Program-made: the position numbers and the translations under genes
Shown here: positions 10,044 through 18,918 of the stretch, in pieces
Layout: the number at the start of each line of letters is the position of its first letter
How positions within the stretch are numbered: position 1 is the stretch's first letter
Assembly: GCF_011742555.1 (NCBI RefSeq)
Contig: NZ_JAAQQR010000006.1
Span: forward strand, 186,001 to 250,000
Length of the DNA: 64,000 bases
Direction: 5' to 3'
From: Luteibacter jiangsuensis
GTDB taxonomy: Bacteria; Pseudomonadota; Gammaproteobacteria; Xanthomonadales; Rhodanobacteraceae
Notes under the pieces: model-generated
What the model was told of the DNA's origin: nothing
The model's database searches: none
Seen by the model: the letters and a program-made list of their open reading frames with translations, nothing else

Positions 10044-10313
10044 TTAGCGGCGCAGGCCGAGGCGTTCGATCAGGGTCTGATAGCGAGCGAGGTCGCTCTT
10101 CTTGAGGTAGGCCAGCAGCGTCTTGCGCTTGTTGACCATCTTCAGCAGGCCGCGACGCGAGTGGTGATCCTGCTTGTGCGCCTGGAAGTGGTCCTGCAAC
10201 GCGGCGATGTTGGCGGACAGCAGGGCGACCTGGACTTCGGTCGAGCCCGTGTCGTTGGGCGCGCGGCCGTAGTCTTTGATGATCTGGCTGGTCTGTTCGA
10301 CGGTGAGCGACAT
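10044..10313 (-). CDS. rpsO: Small ribosomal subunit protein uS15
   Basis: The 89-residue product [20 protein letters not shown]...RLGLRR is a complete bacterial uS15, which binds 16S rRNA at a three-way junction and nucleates the platform of the 30S subunit. The helical motif with [19 protein letters not shown] is the rRNA-binding region. It sits between truB and pnp, the usual gammaproteobacterial order. A 20-bp-stem hairpin lies just upstream and may be part of an autoregulatory leader or a terminator of the truB transcript. Confidence 0.98.
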   Translation of the reverse strand: MSLTVEQTSQIIKDYGRAPNDTGSTEVQVALLSANIAALQDHFQAHKQDHHSRRGLLKMVNKRKTLLAYLKKSDLARYQTLIERLGLRR

Positions 10314-10339
10314 GTGTATCGATTCCTTAAAAAGCGGAT

Positions 10340-10390
10340 GCGAGACTTGCGCAACCTCAACGGCCCCCGATGAAGTTGCGCAAGCCTCGC
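10340..10390 (-). terminator. Long hairpin between truB and rpsO, terminator or rpsO leader
   Basis: Arms 10340-10359 and 10371-10390 are inverted copies differing at 2 of 20 positions, each containing TTGCGCAA. On the minus strand the hairpin is followed, nine bases later, by a short T run 25 bases before the rpsO ATG. It may end the truB transcript, or belong to an rpsO 5' leader. The sequence does not decide between these. Confidence 0.55.
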
Positions 10391-10456
10391 TTTTGATGAA
10401 AGCCGTTAAACGAGCACGTAATTGTAACGTCCTGCACGTAGTGGCAACAAGCCCGG

Positions 10457-11575
10457 TCAGATACGGGCCTCCGGCGGGGGAAGGTTAAACCCGCGAAGGA
10501 CCCGGAGCACGCCCTCCCCGTCCACCTCGGCCAGGGCCATCAGGCGGCCGTCGGCCCCGTAGGCGGCGCAGCGGCCCTGGAAACCGGCGGTCGCGGCAGA
10601 CTGGCCCGCTGCCGCGGGATCGCCGGCGTAGCCGGCTCCCACAGGGGCTGCTGCCTCGTGAGCCGCTGCCCCCTGGCCCGCTGCCTCCGGGGCTGCTGCC
10701 TCTGGGGCTGCAGCCACCGGGGCTGCTGCCACCGGGGCTGCCGACACTGGGACGCTCTCCTGGCCTGAAGCCACACCCGGCCGCAAGGGCACCGGCTGGC
10801 CGAAGCCCAGCACGCGGGTCTGCTCGGGGTCGAGGTCCACCCGGGGCATGTGCGCCAGGCCAGCCTCCACGGGCAGCAGGCAGGCATCCAGGGGGTCGGG
10901 GCCCGTTTCGGCCGCTTCCCGCAACTGGTCCAGGGTAACCATGGCGGGGGCCATGAAGGGCTCCACCCAGAGCCGGCGCAGTCCCGTCAGGTGCGCACCG
11001 CACCCCAGGTTTTCGCCGAGGTCGACGGCCAGGCTGCGTACGTATGTGCCGGACCCGCATTCGACGTGAAGGCGAAGCGTGTCGCCGCTGCGTTCGATCA
11101 CGTCGAGACGATAGACGTCCACCTCTCGGGCACGCACTTCCACCGCCTCGCCCCGGCGGGCCTTCACATAGAGCGGCACGCCGTCCTGCTTGATGGCCGA
11201 GTACGCCGGGGGAATCTGAACGATGCGCCCGCGCAGGGGAGCGAGGGCGGCTTCGAGCGTGGCGTCGTCCAGCGGAGGCACGGCGCGGGTCTCGACCACC
11301 TCGCCTTCGAGGTCGGCCGTGGTGGTGGTCGCACCCAGCTTCACCTCGGCCTCGTAGGCCTTGCGCGATCCCAGCAACCAGCCGGCGATCTTGGTCGCCT
11401 CGCCGAAGCAGAGCGGCAGAAGGCCCGTGGCCAGGGGATCGAGACTGCCCGTATGGCCGCCCTTCGCCGCGCCCACCAGCCGTCGCGCCGTCTGCAAGGC
11501 CTGGTTCGAACTCAGGCCCAGCGGCTTGTCGAGAAGGAGGATGCCGTGGATGTCGCGGAAGGTTCGGCGGTTCAT
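10457..11575 (-). CDS. truB: tRNA pseudouridine(55) synthase with repeat-derived insertion
   Basis: TruB makes pseudouridine 55 in the T-loop of tRNAs. The catalytic domain is complete, with the motif [14 protein letters not shown] containing catalytic Asp46. The protein is 372 residues against about 300-315 usual. The extra length lies before the C-terminal PUA-like domain, at about residues 270-330. It consists of [10 protein letters not shown] pentapeptides coded by 15-bp tandem repeats, followed by [14 protein letters not shown] coded by a copy of the interspersed repeat also found at 30014-30054. The frame then resumes with [18 protein letters not shown]. The catalytic domain is intact, so activity is likely. 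The effect on the C-terminal domain is unknown. Confidence 0.95.
   Translation of the reverse strand: MNRRTFRDIHGILLLDKPLGLSSNQALQTARRLVGAAKGGHTGSLDPLATGLLPLCFGEATKIAGWLLGSRKAYEAEVKLGATTTTADLEGEVVETRAVPPLDDATLEAALAPLRGRIVQIPPAYSAIKQDGVPLYVKARRGEAVEVRAREVDVYRLDVIERSGDTLRLHVECGSGTYVRSLAVDLGENLGCGAHLTGLRRLWVEPFMAPAMVTLDQLREAAETGPDPLDACLLPVEAGLAHMPRVDLDPEQTRVLGFGQPVPLRPGVASGQESVPVSAAPVAAAPVAAAPEAAAPEAAGQGAAAHEAAAPVGAGYAGDPAAAGQSAATAGFQGRCAAYGADGRLMALAEVDGEGVLRVLRGFNLPPPEARI
10604..10644. repeat. REP-type repeat copy inside truB
   Basis: These 41 bases match 30014-30054, an intergenic copy, at 39 of 41 positions. The core is an inverted pair, GCCGGCGTAGCCGGC, flanked by GCTCCCACAG. Inside truB it is read in frame as residues 311-324. 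Confidence 0.85.
10681..10740. repeat. Four 15-bp tandem repeats in truB
   Basis: Four consecutive 15-bp units of the form CTGCCTCCGGGGCTG, each with 1-3 differences, code for AAPxA pentapeptides (residues 279-298). Degenerate units continue toward 10651. Such a tract can change length by replication slippage without shifting the frame. Confidence 0.85.
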
Positions 11576-11583
11576 GAGAGCAA

Positions 11584-11692
11584 TGTAGGAGCGCGCCCTG
11601 CGCGCGACATGTTTTGAGGCCGTGACCCGGATCTGGCGCGCTAACCTGACGACAGGGACGAAAAGCTGTCGCGCGCAGGGCGCGCTCCTACA
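11584..11692. repeat. Inverted pair of REP-type repeats (family B) between rbfA and truB
   Basis: The 26-base arms at 11584-11609 and 11667-11692 are perfect reverse complements with ends TGTAGGAGCGCG and CGCGCTCCTACA. They are separated by 57 bases of unrelated sequence. This bipartite arrangement is like the BIMEs of other gammaproteobacteria. It occupies most of the 153-bp truB-rbfA gap. Confidence 0.85.
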
Positions 11693-11728
11693 GGTCCGGA
11701 TGCGTCGTCGACCCGACGGAACGGCAGA

Positions 11729-12094
11729 TCAGGACTCGTCCGCCGGCGGCACCGGGTTGTCGCGCAGCAGGCGCTCGATGCGCTCGCCCTGGTCCACCGA
11801 TTCGTCGTACTTGAAGCGCAGTTCCGGCACGCGGCGCAGGCGCATCGAACGCGACAGGCTGCGACGGAATTCCGGGGCCAGTTCCTTCAGGGCCTTGATC
11901 GCCGTGGCGGACTGCTCCGGCATCAGCGTGGTGACCCACACGGTGGCCCAGTCCAGATCCTTGGTGGTCTCCACATCGGAGACACTGACCGACGGCAGCG
12001 CATGGTCACGCACGGCCGCGTGCACGAGCAGGCCGATCTCGCGGCGGAGCTCGGCGGAGACACGGTCGGTGCGTTTGAAATCGCGGGAAGGCAT
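11729..12094 (-). CDS. rbfA: 30S ribosome-binding factor A
   Basis: RbfA binds immature 30S subunits and helps mature the 16S rRNA 5' end, notably in the cold. The 121-residue product MPSRDFKRTDRVSAELRREI...PPADES has the KH-like fold with the RVPELRFKYDES signature near the end of the domain. It lies between infB and truB, the conserved order. The start codon gives the usual N-terminus. Confidence 0.95.
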   Translation of the reverse strand: MPSRDFKRTDRVSAELRREIGLLVHAAVRDHALPSVSVSDVETTKDLDWATVWVTTLMPEQSATAIKALKELAPEFRRSLSRSMRLRRVPELRFKYDESVDQGERIERLLRDNPVPPADES

Positions 12095-12173
12095 GGGGGC
12101 TCCAATGCGTGAAACAGTGAAACAGTGAACCGTGAGCTGCCGTCGTCGCCTTGACGACCGAGGCTCCTACTTA

Positions 12174-12229
12174 CGGTTCACTGTTCACTGTTCACTGTTC
12201 ACTGTTCACTGTTCACGGTTCACGGTTCA
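12174..12229. repeat. Eight-copy 7-bp tandem repeat at the infB stop
   Basis: Eight units of C(T/G)GTTCA run without interruption: one CGGTTCA, five CTGTTCA, then two CGGTTCA. The last unit contains the complement of the infB TGA stop codon. An imperfect inverted stretch of related GTGAAACA units lies at about 12108-12135. The tract fills much of the 132-bp infB-rbfA gap and does not alter infB coding. Confidence 0.9.
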
Positions 12230-15091
12230 CAGAGTTCTTGCCACTTCGATGCGCTCGAAGCACTCGATCTGGTCGCCGACCTTCACGTCGTTGTACTGCT
12301 TCACGGCGATACCGCATTCCATGCCGTTGCGCACTTCGTCCACGAGTTCCTTGAAGCGGCGCAGCGATTCCAGTTCGCCCTGGAACACCACCACGTTGTC
12401 GCGGAGCACGCGGATCGGCTTGGAGCGCTTGACCACACCCTCGGTGACCATGCAGCCCGCCACCGCGCCGAACTTCGACGAGCGGAAGACATCGCGCACC
12501 TGCGCGATACCGATGATCTCCTCGCGGATCTCCATGCCGAGGAGGCCGGATGCCGCCTGCTTCACCTGATCGATGACGTCGTAGATGATCGAGAAGTAAC
12601 GGACGTCGAGACCGTTCGTGTCGATGACCTTGCGCGCCGAGGCATCGGCACGGACGTTGAAGCCGATGATCAGCGCCTTCGAGGCCGCCGCCAGCGTCGC
12701 TTCCGACTCGGTGATGCCGCCCACGCCGGACGAGATCACGTTCACCTTCACCAGGTCGTTGCCGATCTGGGTAAGCGATTCGCGCAGCGCCTCCACCGAA
12801 CCCTGCACATCGGCCTTCACCAGGATGTTCAGGGTCTGCTGACCTTCGCCCTGGCCCATCTGGGCCATGATGTCTTCCAGGCGGTTGGACTTGCTGACCA
12901 GGCGGTTCTCGCGACGCTTCTGCTGACGTTCCGCCGCCACCTGGCGAGCGAGACGCTCGTCCTCGACGGCCACGAAGTCGTCACCCGATTCCGGCACACC
13001 GGACAGACCCAGCACCTGCACCGGAATGGACGGACCCGCCTCGTTCACCTGCTTGCCGGTTTCGTCAACGAGCGCGCGCATGCGGCCGTATTCCACACCG
13101 CAGACGACGAAGTCGCCCTTCTTCAGCGTGCCCTGCTGCACCAGCACCGTGGCCACCGGACCGCGGCCGCGATCGAGGCTGGATTCGATGACGACACCCG
13201 AGGCGCGGCCGTCGGCCACCGCCTTGAGTTCCATCACTTCCGCCTGGATCGAGATGGCGTCGAGCAGCGCGTCCACGCCGTCGCCCGTCTTCGCGGACAC
13301 GGGCACGAACTGCGTGTCGCCACCCCAGTCTTCGGGAATGACCTCGAGGTTGGCGAGGCCCTGCTTCACGTTGTCCGGATTGGCGTCGGACTTGTCCATC
13401 TTGTTGACGGCGACGATGAGCGGCACCTTCGCGGCACGCGCGTGCTTCACCGCCTCGATGGTCTGAGGCATGACGCCGTCGTCGGCCGCGACCACCAGCA
13501 CCACGATATCGGTGGACTGGGCGCCGCGGGCGCGCATCGACGTGAACGCGGCATGGCCCGGGGTGTCGAGGAAGGTGATGACACCGCGGCTGGTTTCGAC
13601 GTGGTAGGCGCCGATGTGCTGCGTGATGCCGCCCGCTTCGCCCGAGGCGACCTTGGTGCGACGGATGTAGTCGAGCAGCGAGGTCTTGCCGTGGTCGACA
13701 TGGCCCATGATCGTGACGACCGGCGGACGCTGGATCTTCTCGCCCTCCAGTTCCACGTTCTGGGTGTGCGTGGCCAGCGCGGCCTCCGCGTCGTTGTCGG
13801 TGGCGCGAACCGGGTTGTGGCCCAGTTCCTCGACCACCAGCGCGGCGGTGTCATGGTCGATCGTCTGGTTGATCGTGGCCATGACGCCCATCTTGAACAG
13901 CGCCTTCACTACCTCGGCGCCCTTCACGGCCATCTTCTGGGCCAGTTCGGTAACGAGGTTGTTGTCGCCGATCACCACGTCGCGCACCACCGCGGCGGTG
14001 GGACGCGTGAAGCCGTGCGGACCCGACGGCGTGGCGCCGCGCGGGGCCTCGGAACGGCCCTTGACCTTGCCGCCTCCGCGACGGTTGCCGCTGGAGCGAC
14101 GCGCACGGTCGGCATCCGACAAGTGCAGTTCGCCGGCGGCAAAGCGCTTGCCGCCCGGCTCGCGGTCGCCATTACGACCGCCGCCGGCGCCACCGCCATG
14201 CTTCGGACGCGCCGCGCCGCGGGCGTCGTTCGTGGAGGGAGCGGACGCCGGGGCCGGACGGGCACCACCCGACGCAGCGGCCGGACGCGCCGCCGGCGTG
14301 GACGCCGCGGGTGCCGGGGCCGGAGCCGGGGCGGGTGCCGGAGCAGGCTTGGACACTACGCGCTCGCGCTTCCGCGGCTCGTGGATGCGCGGAAGGATCA
14401 TGCCGAGCGAGCGGGTATCGAGCTTCGCCGTCTGGTGGCCGACACCGTCGTCGCCCGCCGTGGCCGGAGGAGCTTCCGGCTGGGCTTCGGCGGCGGCCGT
14501 GGCGGCTTCGGCACGGCTTTCCTCGGCGCGAGCGCGCTCAGCCGCGGCCTCTTCCGCCTGGCGGCGCGCTTCGGCAGCGGCCTCTTCCTGGCGACGGGCT
14601 TCGGCTTCGGCGAGTTGACGGGCTTCCTCGGCCTCGCGGCGGCGCTCGGCCTCCTCGCGGCGCTGGGCTTCCTCGTGCTCGCGCTGCGCCTGCGATTCGG
14701 CGAGCTTGCGCGCGGCTTCCTCACGCTCGGTGTCGTGCGAGGCCTCTTCGGCGATCGCACTGCGCTTCACGTACGTGCGCTTCGCCCGGACCTCGACGTT
14801 CACCGTCTTGGCCGGACCGGCGCCACGGCCGCTACCCGTGTTCACCTTCAGCTCGCCGACCGTGCGGCGCTTCAGGGTGATCTGGCGCGGAGCCGAGTCG
14901 TCCGCTTCGGGCGCGGGCTCGTTCTTGCCGTGCGTGCGACGCAGGAAACCGAGCAGCTTCACCTTTTCGGTGCTGCTGATGACCTGATCCGCGTTGTTGA
15001 ATTTCATCCCGGCCTGGTCGAGCTGCCCGAGGAGCTTCTCGACTGGCATCTCCAGGACCTGGGCCAGTTGTTTGATAGTGACGTCCGACAT
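12227..15091 (-). CDS. infB: Translation initiation factor IF-2
   Basis: IF-2 is the GTPase that brings fMet-tRNA to the 30S subunit and promotes subunit joining. The 954-residue protein has an N-terminal IF2_N motif ([20 protein letters not shown]). A long charged, Ala/Glu/Arg-rich coiled linker follows at about 110-200, then a Pro/Ala-rich linker at about 235-300 and a basic glycine-rich part. The G domain has [20 protein letters not shown] and NKMDKSD, followed by domains II-IV. It follows nusA by 133 bp. Expected internal starts for shorter isoforms cannot be confirmed from sequence. Confidence 0.98.
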   Translation of the reverse strand: MSDVTIKQLAQVLEMPVEKLLGQLDQAGMKFNNADQVISSTEKVKLLGFLRRTHGKNEPAPEADDSAPRQITLKRRTVGELKVNTGSGRGAGPAKTVNVEVRAKRTYVKRSAIAEEASHDTEREEAARKLAESQAQREHEEAQRREEAERRREAEEARQLAEAEARRQEEAAAEARRQAEEAAAERARAEESRAEAATAAAEAQPEAPPATAGDDGVGHQTAKLDTRSLGMILPRIHEPRKRERVVSKPAPAPAPAPAPAPAASTPAARPAAASGGARPAPASAPSTNDARGAARPKHGGGAGGGRNGDREPGGKRFAAGELHLSDADRARRSSGNRRGGGKVKGRSEAPRGATPSGPHGFTRPTAAVVRDVVIGDNNLVTELAQKMAVKGAEVVKALFKMGVMATINQTIDHDTAALVVEELGHNPVRATDNDAEAALATHTQNVELEGEKIQRPPVVTIMGHVDHGKTSLLDYIRRTKVASGEAGGITQHIGAYHVETSRGVITFLDTPGHAAFTSMRARGAQSTDIVVLVVAADDGVMPQTIEAVKHARAAKVPLIVAVNKMDKSDANPDNVKQGLANLEVIPEDWGGDTQFVPVSAKTGDGVDALLDAISIQAEVMELKAVADGRASGVVIESSLDRGRGPVATVLVQQGTLKKGDFVVCGVEYGRMRALVDETGKQVNEAGPSIPVQVLGLSGVPESGDDFVAVEDERLARQVAAERQQKRRENRLVSKSNRLEDIMAQMGQGEGQQTLNILVKADVQGSVEALRESLTQIGNDLVKVNVISSGVGGITESEATLAAASKALIIGFNVRADASARKVIDTNGLDVRYFSIIYDVIDQVKQAASGLLGMEIREEIIGIAQVRDVFRSSKFGAVAGCMVTEGVVKRSKPIRVLRDNVVVFQGELESLRRFKELVDEVRNGMECGIAVKQYNDVKVGDQIECFERIEVARTL

Positions 15092-15224
15092 CGTTCTTTA
15101 TTCTCCGCCGTTCCCGCGCGTAACCTTACGTGCCGTCGATGACCCGTACGGCTGCCTCCATCCCTGGGGGGAAGCCTCGCGGCCTCCCTCGGGGCGCCCC
15201 TCCAGGGCGCTTCCGGACTCGCGC

Positions 15225-16739
15225 TTAGCCGCCCTTCTCCAGTCGGGCGATCATCGGAGCGCGCGCGGCCATGATCAGCCGCGATGCGCGTTCCTCGGTC
15301 ATGCCTTCGATATCGATCAGCTCGTCGACGGCCAGGTCGCCCAGGTCGTCGAGCGTCTTCACGTTGCGCTCGGCGAGCGCGAAGGCGGTGGGTTCGTCCA
15401 TGCCTTCCAGCTCGAGCAACTCGGCGGAAGGGCCGTTTTCATCGATACCTTCCTCGACCGCCAGGGCCTCGGTAAGCAGTGCGTCGCGGGCGCGAGCGCG
15501 AAGTTCCTCGACGATGTCCTCGTCGAAGCCTTCGATCGCCAGCAGCTCGGCGCTGGGCACGTACGCGATTTCCTCGACGGAGGAGAAACCCTCCTGGACC
15601 AGGATGCCGGCGATTTCCTGGTCGACTTCCAGTCGCTCCATGAACAGGGTGAGCGCAGCCTGCTGCTCCGCTTCCGACTTCGCGGTGACCTGGTCCTGCG
15701 TCATCACGTTGAGCTGCCAGCCGGTGAGCTTGCTGGCCAGGCGCACGTTCTGGCCGCCGCGGCCGATGGCCTGGGACAGCTTGTCCTCGGCCACCGCGAT
15801 GTCCATCGAGTGCTTTTCCTCATCCATGATGATCGACTGCACTTCGGCCGGCGCCATCGCGTTGATGACGTACTGGGCCTGGTTCTCGTGCCACAGGATG
15901 ATGTCGACGCGCTCGCCATTGAGTTCGTTCGACACCGCCTGCACGCGCGAACCGCGCATGCCGATGCACGCACCGATGGGATCGGTGCGGCTGTCGTGGG
16001 CCACCACGGCGATCTTGGCGCGGTCGCCCGGATCGCGGGCGCAGCCCTTGATTTCCACCAGGCCCTGGCCGACTTCCGGCACTTCGAGCTTGAACAGTTC
16101 GATCATGAATTCCGGCGCGCTGCGCGAAACGAACAGCTGCGGACCGCGGATTTCCGACTTGACCTCGTAAAGGTAGCCGCGCACGCGATCGCCCACGCGG
16201 GCCGATTCGCGGGGAATGGTCTTGTCGCGCGGAATGAAGGCCTCGGCGTTGCTGCCCAGGTCGAGATACACGTTGCCGCGCTCCACGCGCTTCACGATAC
16301 CGGTGACCAGTTCGCCCACGCGGTCGCGGAAGGCGTCGACCACCTGCTGCCGCTCGGCTTCGCGCACGCGCTGGACGATGACCTGCTTCGCGGCCTGGGC
16401 GGCGATGCGACCGAATTCGGCGTTCTCGATCTGGTGCTCGATCCAGCCACCGACCTCGGCCACTTCGCCCTCGCCCGCTTCGTCCTGCGCGTCCATCAGG
16501 CGGATCTGGAAGGACGGGTCCTCCATCTCGCCGTCGTCCGCGATGATTTCCCAGCGACGGAAGGTTTCGTAATCGCCGGAATTGCGGTCGATCTCGACCC
16601 GGATGTCCGGATCCTCGTCGGGGTAGCGCTTCTTGGCGGCCGAGGCCAACGCCGCTTCCATGGCTTCAAAAATGACTTCGCGCGGCACGCCCTTCTCGTT
16701 GGCGACCGCGTCGACTACCAGCAAAAGTTCTTTGCTCAT
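15225..16739 (-). CDS. nusA: Transcription termination/antitermination factor NusA
   Basis: NusA binds RNA polymerase and RNA and modulates pausing, termination and antitermination. I set the start at [17 protein letters not shown] (504 residues), the family N-terminus; the open frame extends 10 codons further but lacks similarity there. Domains in order are the N-terminal RNAP-binding domain, S1 (about 135-200), two KH domains (about 200-345, including [14 protein letters not shown]), and two C-terminal helix-hairpin-helix acidic repeats, one ending near residue 425 and one near 490. It sits between rimP (42 bp) and infB. Confidence 0.97.
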   Translation of the reverse strand: MSKELLLVVDAVANEKGVPREVIFEAMEAALASAAKKRYPDEDPDIRVEIDRNSGDYETFRRWEIIADDGEMEDPSFQIRLMDAQDEAGEGEVAEVGGWIEHQIENAEFGRIAAQAAKQVIVQRVREAERQQVVDAFRDRVGELVTGIVKRVERGNVYLDLGSNAEAFIPRDKTIPRESARVGDRVRGYLYEVKSEIRGPQLFVSRSAPEFMIELFKLEVPEVGQGLVEIKGCARDPGDRAKIAVVAHDSRTDPIGACIGMRGSRVQAVSNELNGERVDIILWHENQAQYVINAMAPAEVQSIIMDEEKHSMDIAVAEDKLSQAIGRGGQNVRLASKLTGWQLNVMTQDQVTAKSEAEQQAALTLFMERLEVDQEIAGILVQEGFSSVEEIAYVPSAELLAIEGFDEDIVEELRARARDALLTEALAVEEGIDENGPSAELLELEGMDEPTAFALAERNVKTLDDLGDLAVDELIDIEGMTEERASRLIMAARAPMIARLEKGG

Positions 16740-16781
16740 TGCCGCTACTCCCGTAAGGATGCCCCGCATCCCGTCGTTGCG

Positions 16782-17297
16782 TTATTTGGATTTCTTGCCG
16801 CCCGGCGTGGGCTTCGGCTGCGGCGCATAGCCGAGGGCCACCCAGTCGGGAACCACGCGGGCGCTTTCGACGTCCGCATGCTCGAATTCGAATCTGCCGG
16901 CCTCGCCCTCGACCACAATGTGCTCGCCGTTTACTTCAACGACGTTGCCCTTGAGGCGCCGGCGACCCTCGATGGGGGCCTTCAGCAGCACCTTGACCTC
17001 CTGACCGCTCACGCGCGCGAATTGCGCCGCCGTGAACAGGGGGCGGTCGATACCGGGAGAGGAGACTTCCAGTACATAGTTGCCGGGGATCGGATCTTCA
17101 ACGTCGAGGTAGGCCGAAAACTCGCGGCTCGCGGCCTCGCAGTCGTCGACCGTGACCTCGCGCTCGCCACCGGACACGTCGAGATAGACGCGAAGGGTGC
17201 TCTGCCCGCCGGACGGAAGGAACTCGATGCCCAGCACTTCGAGGCCGAGGTCGGCCACGATGTCGGAGAATCGTTGTGAAAGTGCGTTGGTATCCAC
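16782..17297 (-). CDS. rimP: Ribosome maturation factor RimP
   Basis: RimP assists 30S assembly. The 171-residue product is read from a GTG start at 17297, giving [20 protein letters not shown]. The conserved LRVYLD and SSPGIDRPL motifs follow at about residues 40 and 95. The open frame continues upstream to 17549 but that part shows no RimP similarity and crosses the leader hairpins. The C-terminal tail [13 protein letters not shown] is a basic extension. It is the first gene of rimP-nusA-infB. Confidence 0.95.
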   Translation of the reverse strand: MDTNALSQRFSDIVADLGLEVLGIEFLPSGGQSTLRVYLDVSGGEREVTVDDCEAASREFSAYLDVEDPIPGNYVLEVSSPGIDRPLFTAAQFARVSGQEVKVLLKAPIEGRRRLKGNVVEVNGEHIVVEGEAGRFEFEHADVESARVVPDWVALGYAPQPKPTPGGKKSK

Positions 17298-17482
17298 GTT
17301 GCCTGCGGTTTTCCGGTCGCCAGAAACAAAAAAAGGGCGCGAACGGCCCATTCCTTTACGTCGCCGATGTATCCGACACTTTCCTCCAGCGCCCTTACGC
17401 GATGCCTTGACGGCGCTCACAGAGTGTCGCAAGGCGCCTCCATGCGCCCAACAAAAAAGCCTCACGAGGAGGCTTTCTTGTA
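17298..17482 (-). promoter_or_regulatory. rimP leader with terminator-like hairpins
   Basis: Reading the minus strand toward rimP, a strong terminator comes first (stem AAGCCTC/GAGGCTT at 17457-17475, then six T). Next comes GCGCTGGAGG, and then the complement of 17333-17340 (AAGGGCGC), which can pair with the complement of 17389-17396 and is followed by seven T 31-37 bases before the GTG start. Two terminator-like structures in a leader fit transcription attenuation of rimP-nusA-infB. The first could instead end an upstream transcript. Confidence 0.5.
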
Positions 17483-17592
17483 AAAAGAAAGTTCCTGAAG
17501 CGATAGGGGCGAAAGGCCTTGACCGTCGCGAACACCGCTTAAGATTCACGGATTCTATCGTAATTGTGTGGCTTCATGCAAGTTCACGGAGG

Positions 17593-17622
17593 CCCGTCAT
17601 TCCCGCGCACACGGGAATCCAG
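17593..17622. repeat. Short interspersed palindrome CCCGTCATTCCCGCG...CGGGAATCCAG
   Basis: ATTCCCG and CGGGAAT pair around a 6-base loop. Sequences of this form are scattered widely in many proteobacterial genomes. It lies directly upstream of the GIY-YIG-like gene and accounts for the apparent N-terminal extension of that frame (a SFPRTRESRAS-like peptide), which I therefore do not treat as protein. Confidence 0.6.
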
Positions 17623-17659
17623 AGCCTCACCACACGCACGAGTGCCGAATACTGCCGGT

Positions 17660-18298
17660 ATGACCGACGAGGCGCCCTATCCCCGATTCGCGTCCCAGGG
17701 CCGCGCCTTCGTCTATGTGTTGCCCTGCCGGGACGAGGACCTGCTGAAACTCGGCTTCTCGCGCGACCCGTTCACCCGGTTCAGCACCCTGCACCGCCGT
17801 TTCCACGACTTTTTCGACCTGGACCGCGGCCTGCTGCTGGACGCGGAGCGCGTTGCCGCCGCGCGACGGATCGAGCGACGGCTGATCGAGGCGTTCCGCG
17901 ACCATCGCGCCACGGCGCCGCTCGCGGTGCGGGCCGTGGCGGGCGGCCATACCGAGTGGTATCGCGGCGCCCATACGCAAGTCGCGGCCCTGATGAGACG
18001 CACGGCGGAAGAGGAAGCCCTACCCCTTCAGGAAGGGCTGCGGCCCTGGCTGCGCGGCCACCTCATGGCCCGGGCCGACCTCCTGCACGACTGGTCCGCC
18101 CGCATCGTGGACACGCTCGACTGGGCCCGCGCCAACGCCCCCGACGACCCGGGCGCGGACACGCTCCGCCGCGCCCTGCTCGACACCTGGGACATGTTCG
18201 AAGCCGCCGGCATCGACGTGCGAGCCTTCGTGCCCTCGTCGGTCAACGAATGGTTCGACCACGGCGAGCACCGCCGCCTGTTTCCCCAGCATCGGTAG
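17660..18298 (+). CDS. GIY-YIG-like nuclease family protein
   Basis: The 212-residue product starts at MTDEAPYPRFASQGRAFVYV. The pattern FVYVLPC...LLKLGFSRDPFTRFSTL at residues 17-43 resembles the GIY...KLG...R core of T5orf172/GIY-YIG endonucleases. A helix with ERRLIEAF near residue 75 could supply the catalytic glutamate. The rest is helical with no known motif. An upstream in-frame extension is rejected because it runs through an interspersed repeat. The 3' end overlaps the convergent 2H-phosphoesterase gene by 56 bp. Substrate and role are unknown. Confidence 0.7.
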   Translation: MTDEAPYPRFASQGRAFVYVLPCRDEDLLKLGFSRDPFTRFSTLHRRFHDFFDLDRGLLLDAERVAAARRIERRLIEAFRDHRATAPLAVRAVAGGHTEWYRGAHTQVAALMRRTAEEEALPLQEGLRPWLRGHLMARADLLHDWSARIVDTLDWARANAPDDPGADTLRRALLDTWDMFEAAGIDVRAFVPSSVNEWFDHGEHRRLFPQHR

Positions 18299-18818
18299 GG
18301 GCGCCGCCCAGCGTCACGACCAGTCGCGTTTTCCAGCCGTCCGGCGCGCGCTCCATCACATGGACCTGCCCAGCCAAGCAGGGGACGGGGCCATTCGCAT
18401 GCAGGCGCTCTTCGAGGGCCGCGGCGATGGCCTCGCGATCGCGGCGCACGTCGCGCGCCACGGAAACATGGGGAATGTATTCTGGAAACTCGCGATCCCG
18501 GCGGGGGCGTTCCGGGAATGCCAGCTGCAACGCGGCGGCCAGTGCCCCGATGGCGGCGGACGGCGACGGCGCCAGCCATACCGTCGAGGGAAACATGCGC
18601 ACCGCATCCAGATGGAAGGCCAGCGGCTGGCGGGCCGCGGCGACCGTGCGCAGCCTCTCCTCGACGGCCGGCGTGATGCGCTCGCTGTCGAGGAACGGAT
18701 AAACCAGGGTGATGTGCGCGGCGAGACCGAGCTTCGCGGCGGGATCGAGGCGCGCGCGAAGGTCGCCGATGAGGGGCTCGGCCTCCGGAACCATGAGTGC
18801 CAGCAAAGTGCGGCTCAT
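18243..18818 (-). CDS. 2'-5' RNA ligase / 2H phosphoesterase family protein
   Basis: The 191-residue protein has the two H-x-(T/S) motifs of the 2H superfamily: AHITLVYPF at about residues 34-42 and PHVSVARD at about 115-122. Members include 2'-5' RNA ligases/cyclic phosphodiesterases. The arginine-rich last 20 residues are coded in the overlap with the convergent GIY-YIG-like gene and are probably not part of the domain. The start MSRTLLALMVPEAEPLI fits the family N-terminal strand. The physiological substrate is not predictable. Confidence 0.8.
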   Translation of the reverse strand: MSRTLLALMVPEAEPLIGDLRARLDPAAKLGLAAHITLVYPFLDSERITPAVEERLRTVAAARQPLAFHLDAVRMFPSTVWLAPSPSAAIGALAAALQLAFPERPRRDREFPEYIPHVSVARDVRRDREAIAAALEERLHANGPVPCLAGQVHVMERAPDGWKTRLVVTLGGAPTDAGETGGGARRGRTIR

Positions 18819-18874
18819 GCCGAACAGCTTATACCTCGGCGCCGCATCCGGCTAAAGATCGGCTCTTGCGGATA

Positions 18875-18903
18875 CGGGCACCGGCCTCCGTGGCCGGTGC
18901 CCG
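18875..18903. terminator. Hairpin downstream of the sedolisin gene
   Basis: CGGGCACCGGCC and its complement GGCCGGTGCCCG form a perfect 12-bp stem with a 5-base loop, 16 bp past the protease stop. There is no clear T run, so termination efficiency is uncertain. Confidence 0.6.
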
Positions 18904-18918
18904 TCGTTCCCTTCAGGC

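Noticed and set aside
12174-12229. CRISPR array
   Set aside because: The repeats are directly adjacent 7-mers with no spacers and there are no cas genes.
17564-17659. N-terminal extension of the GIY-YIG-like protein
   Set aside because: It is coded by an interspersed repeat that yields the same SFPRTRES peptide in many unrelated places.
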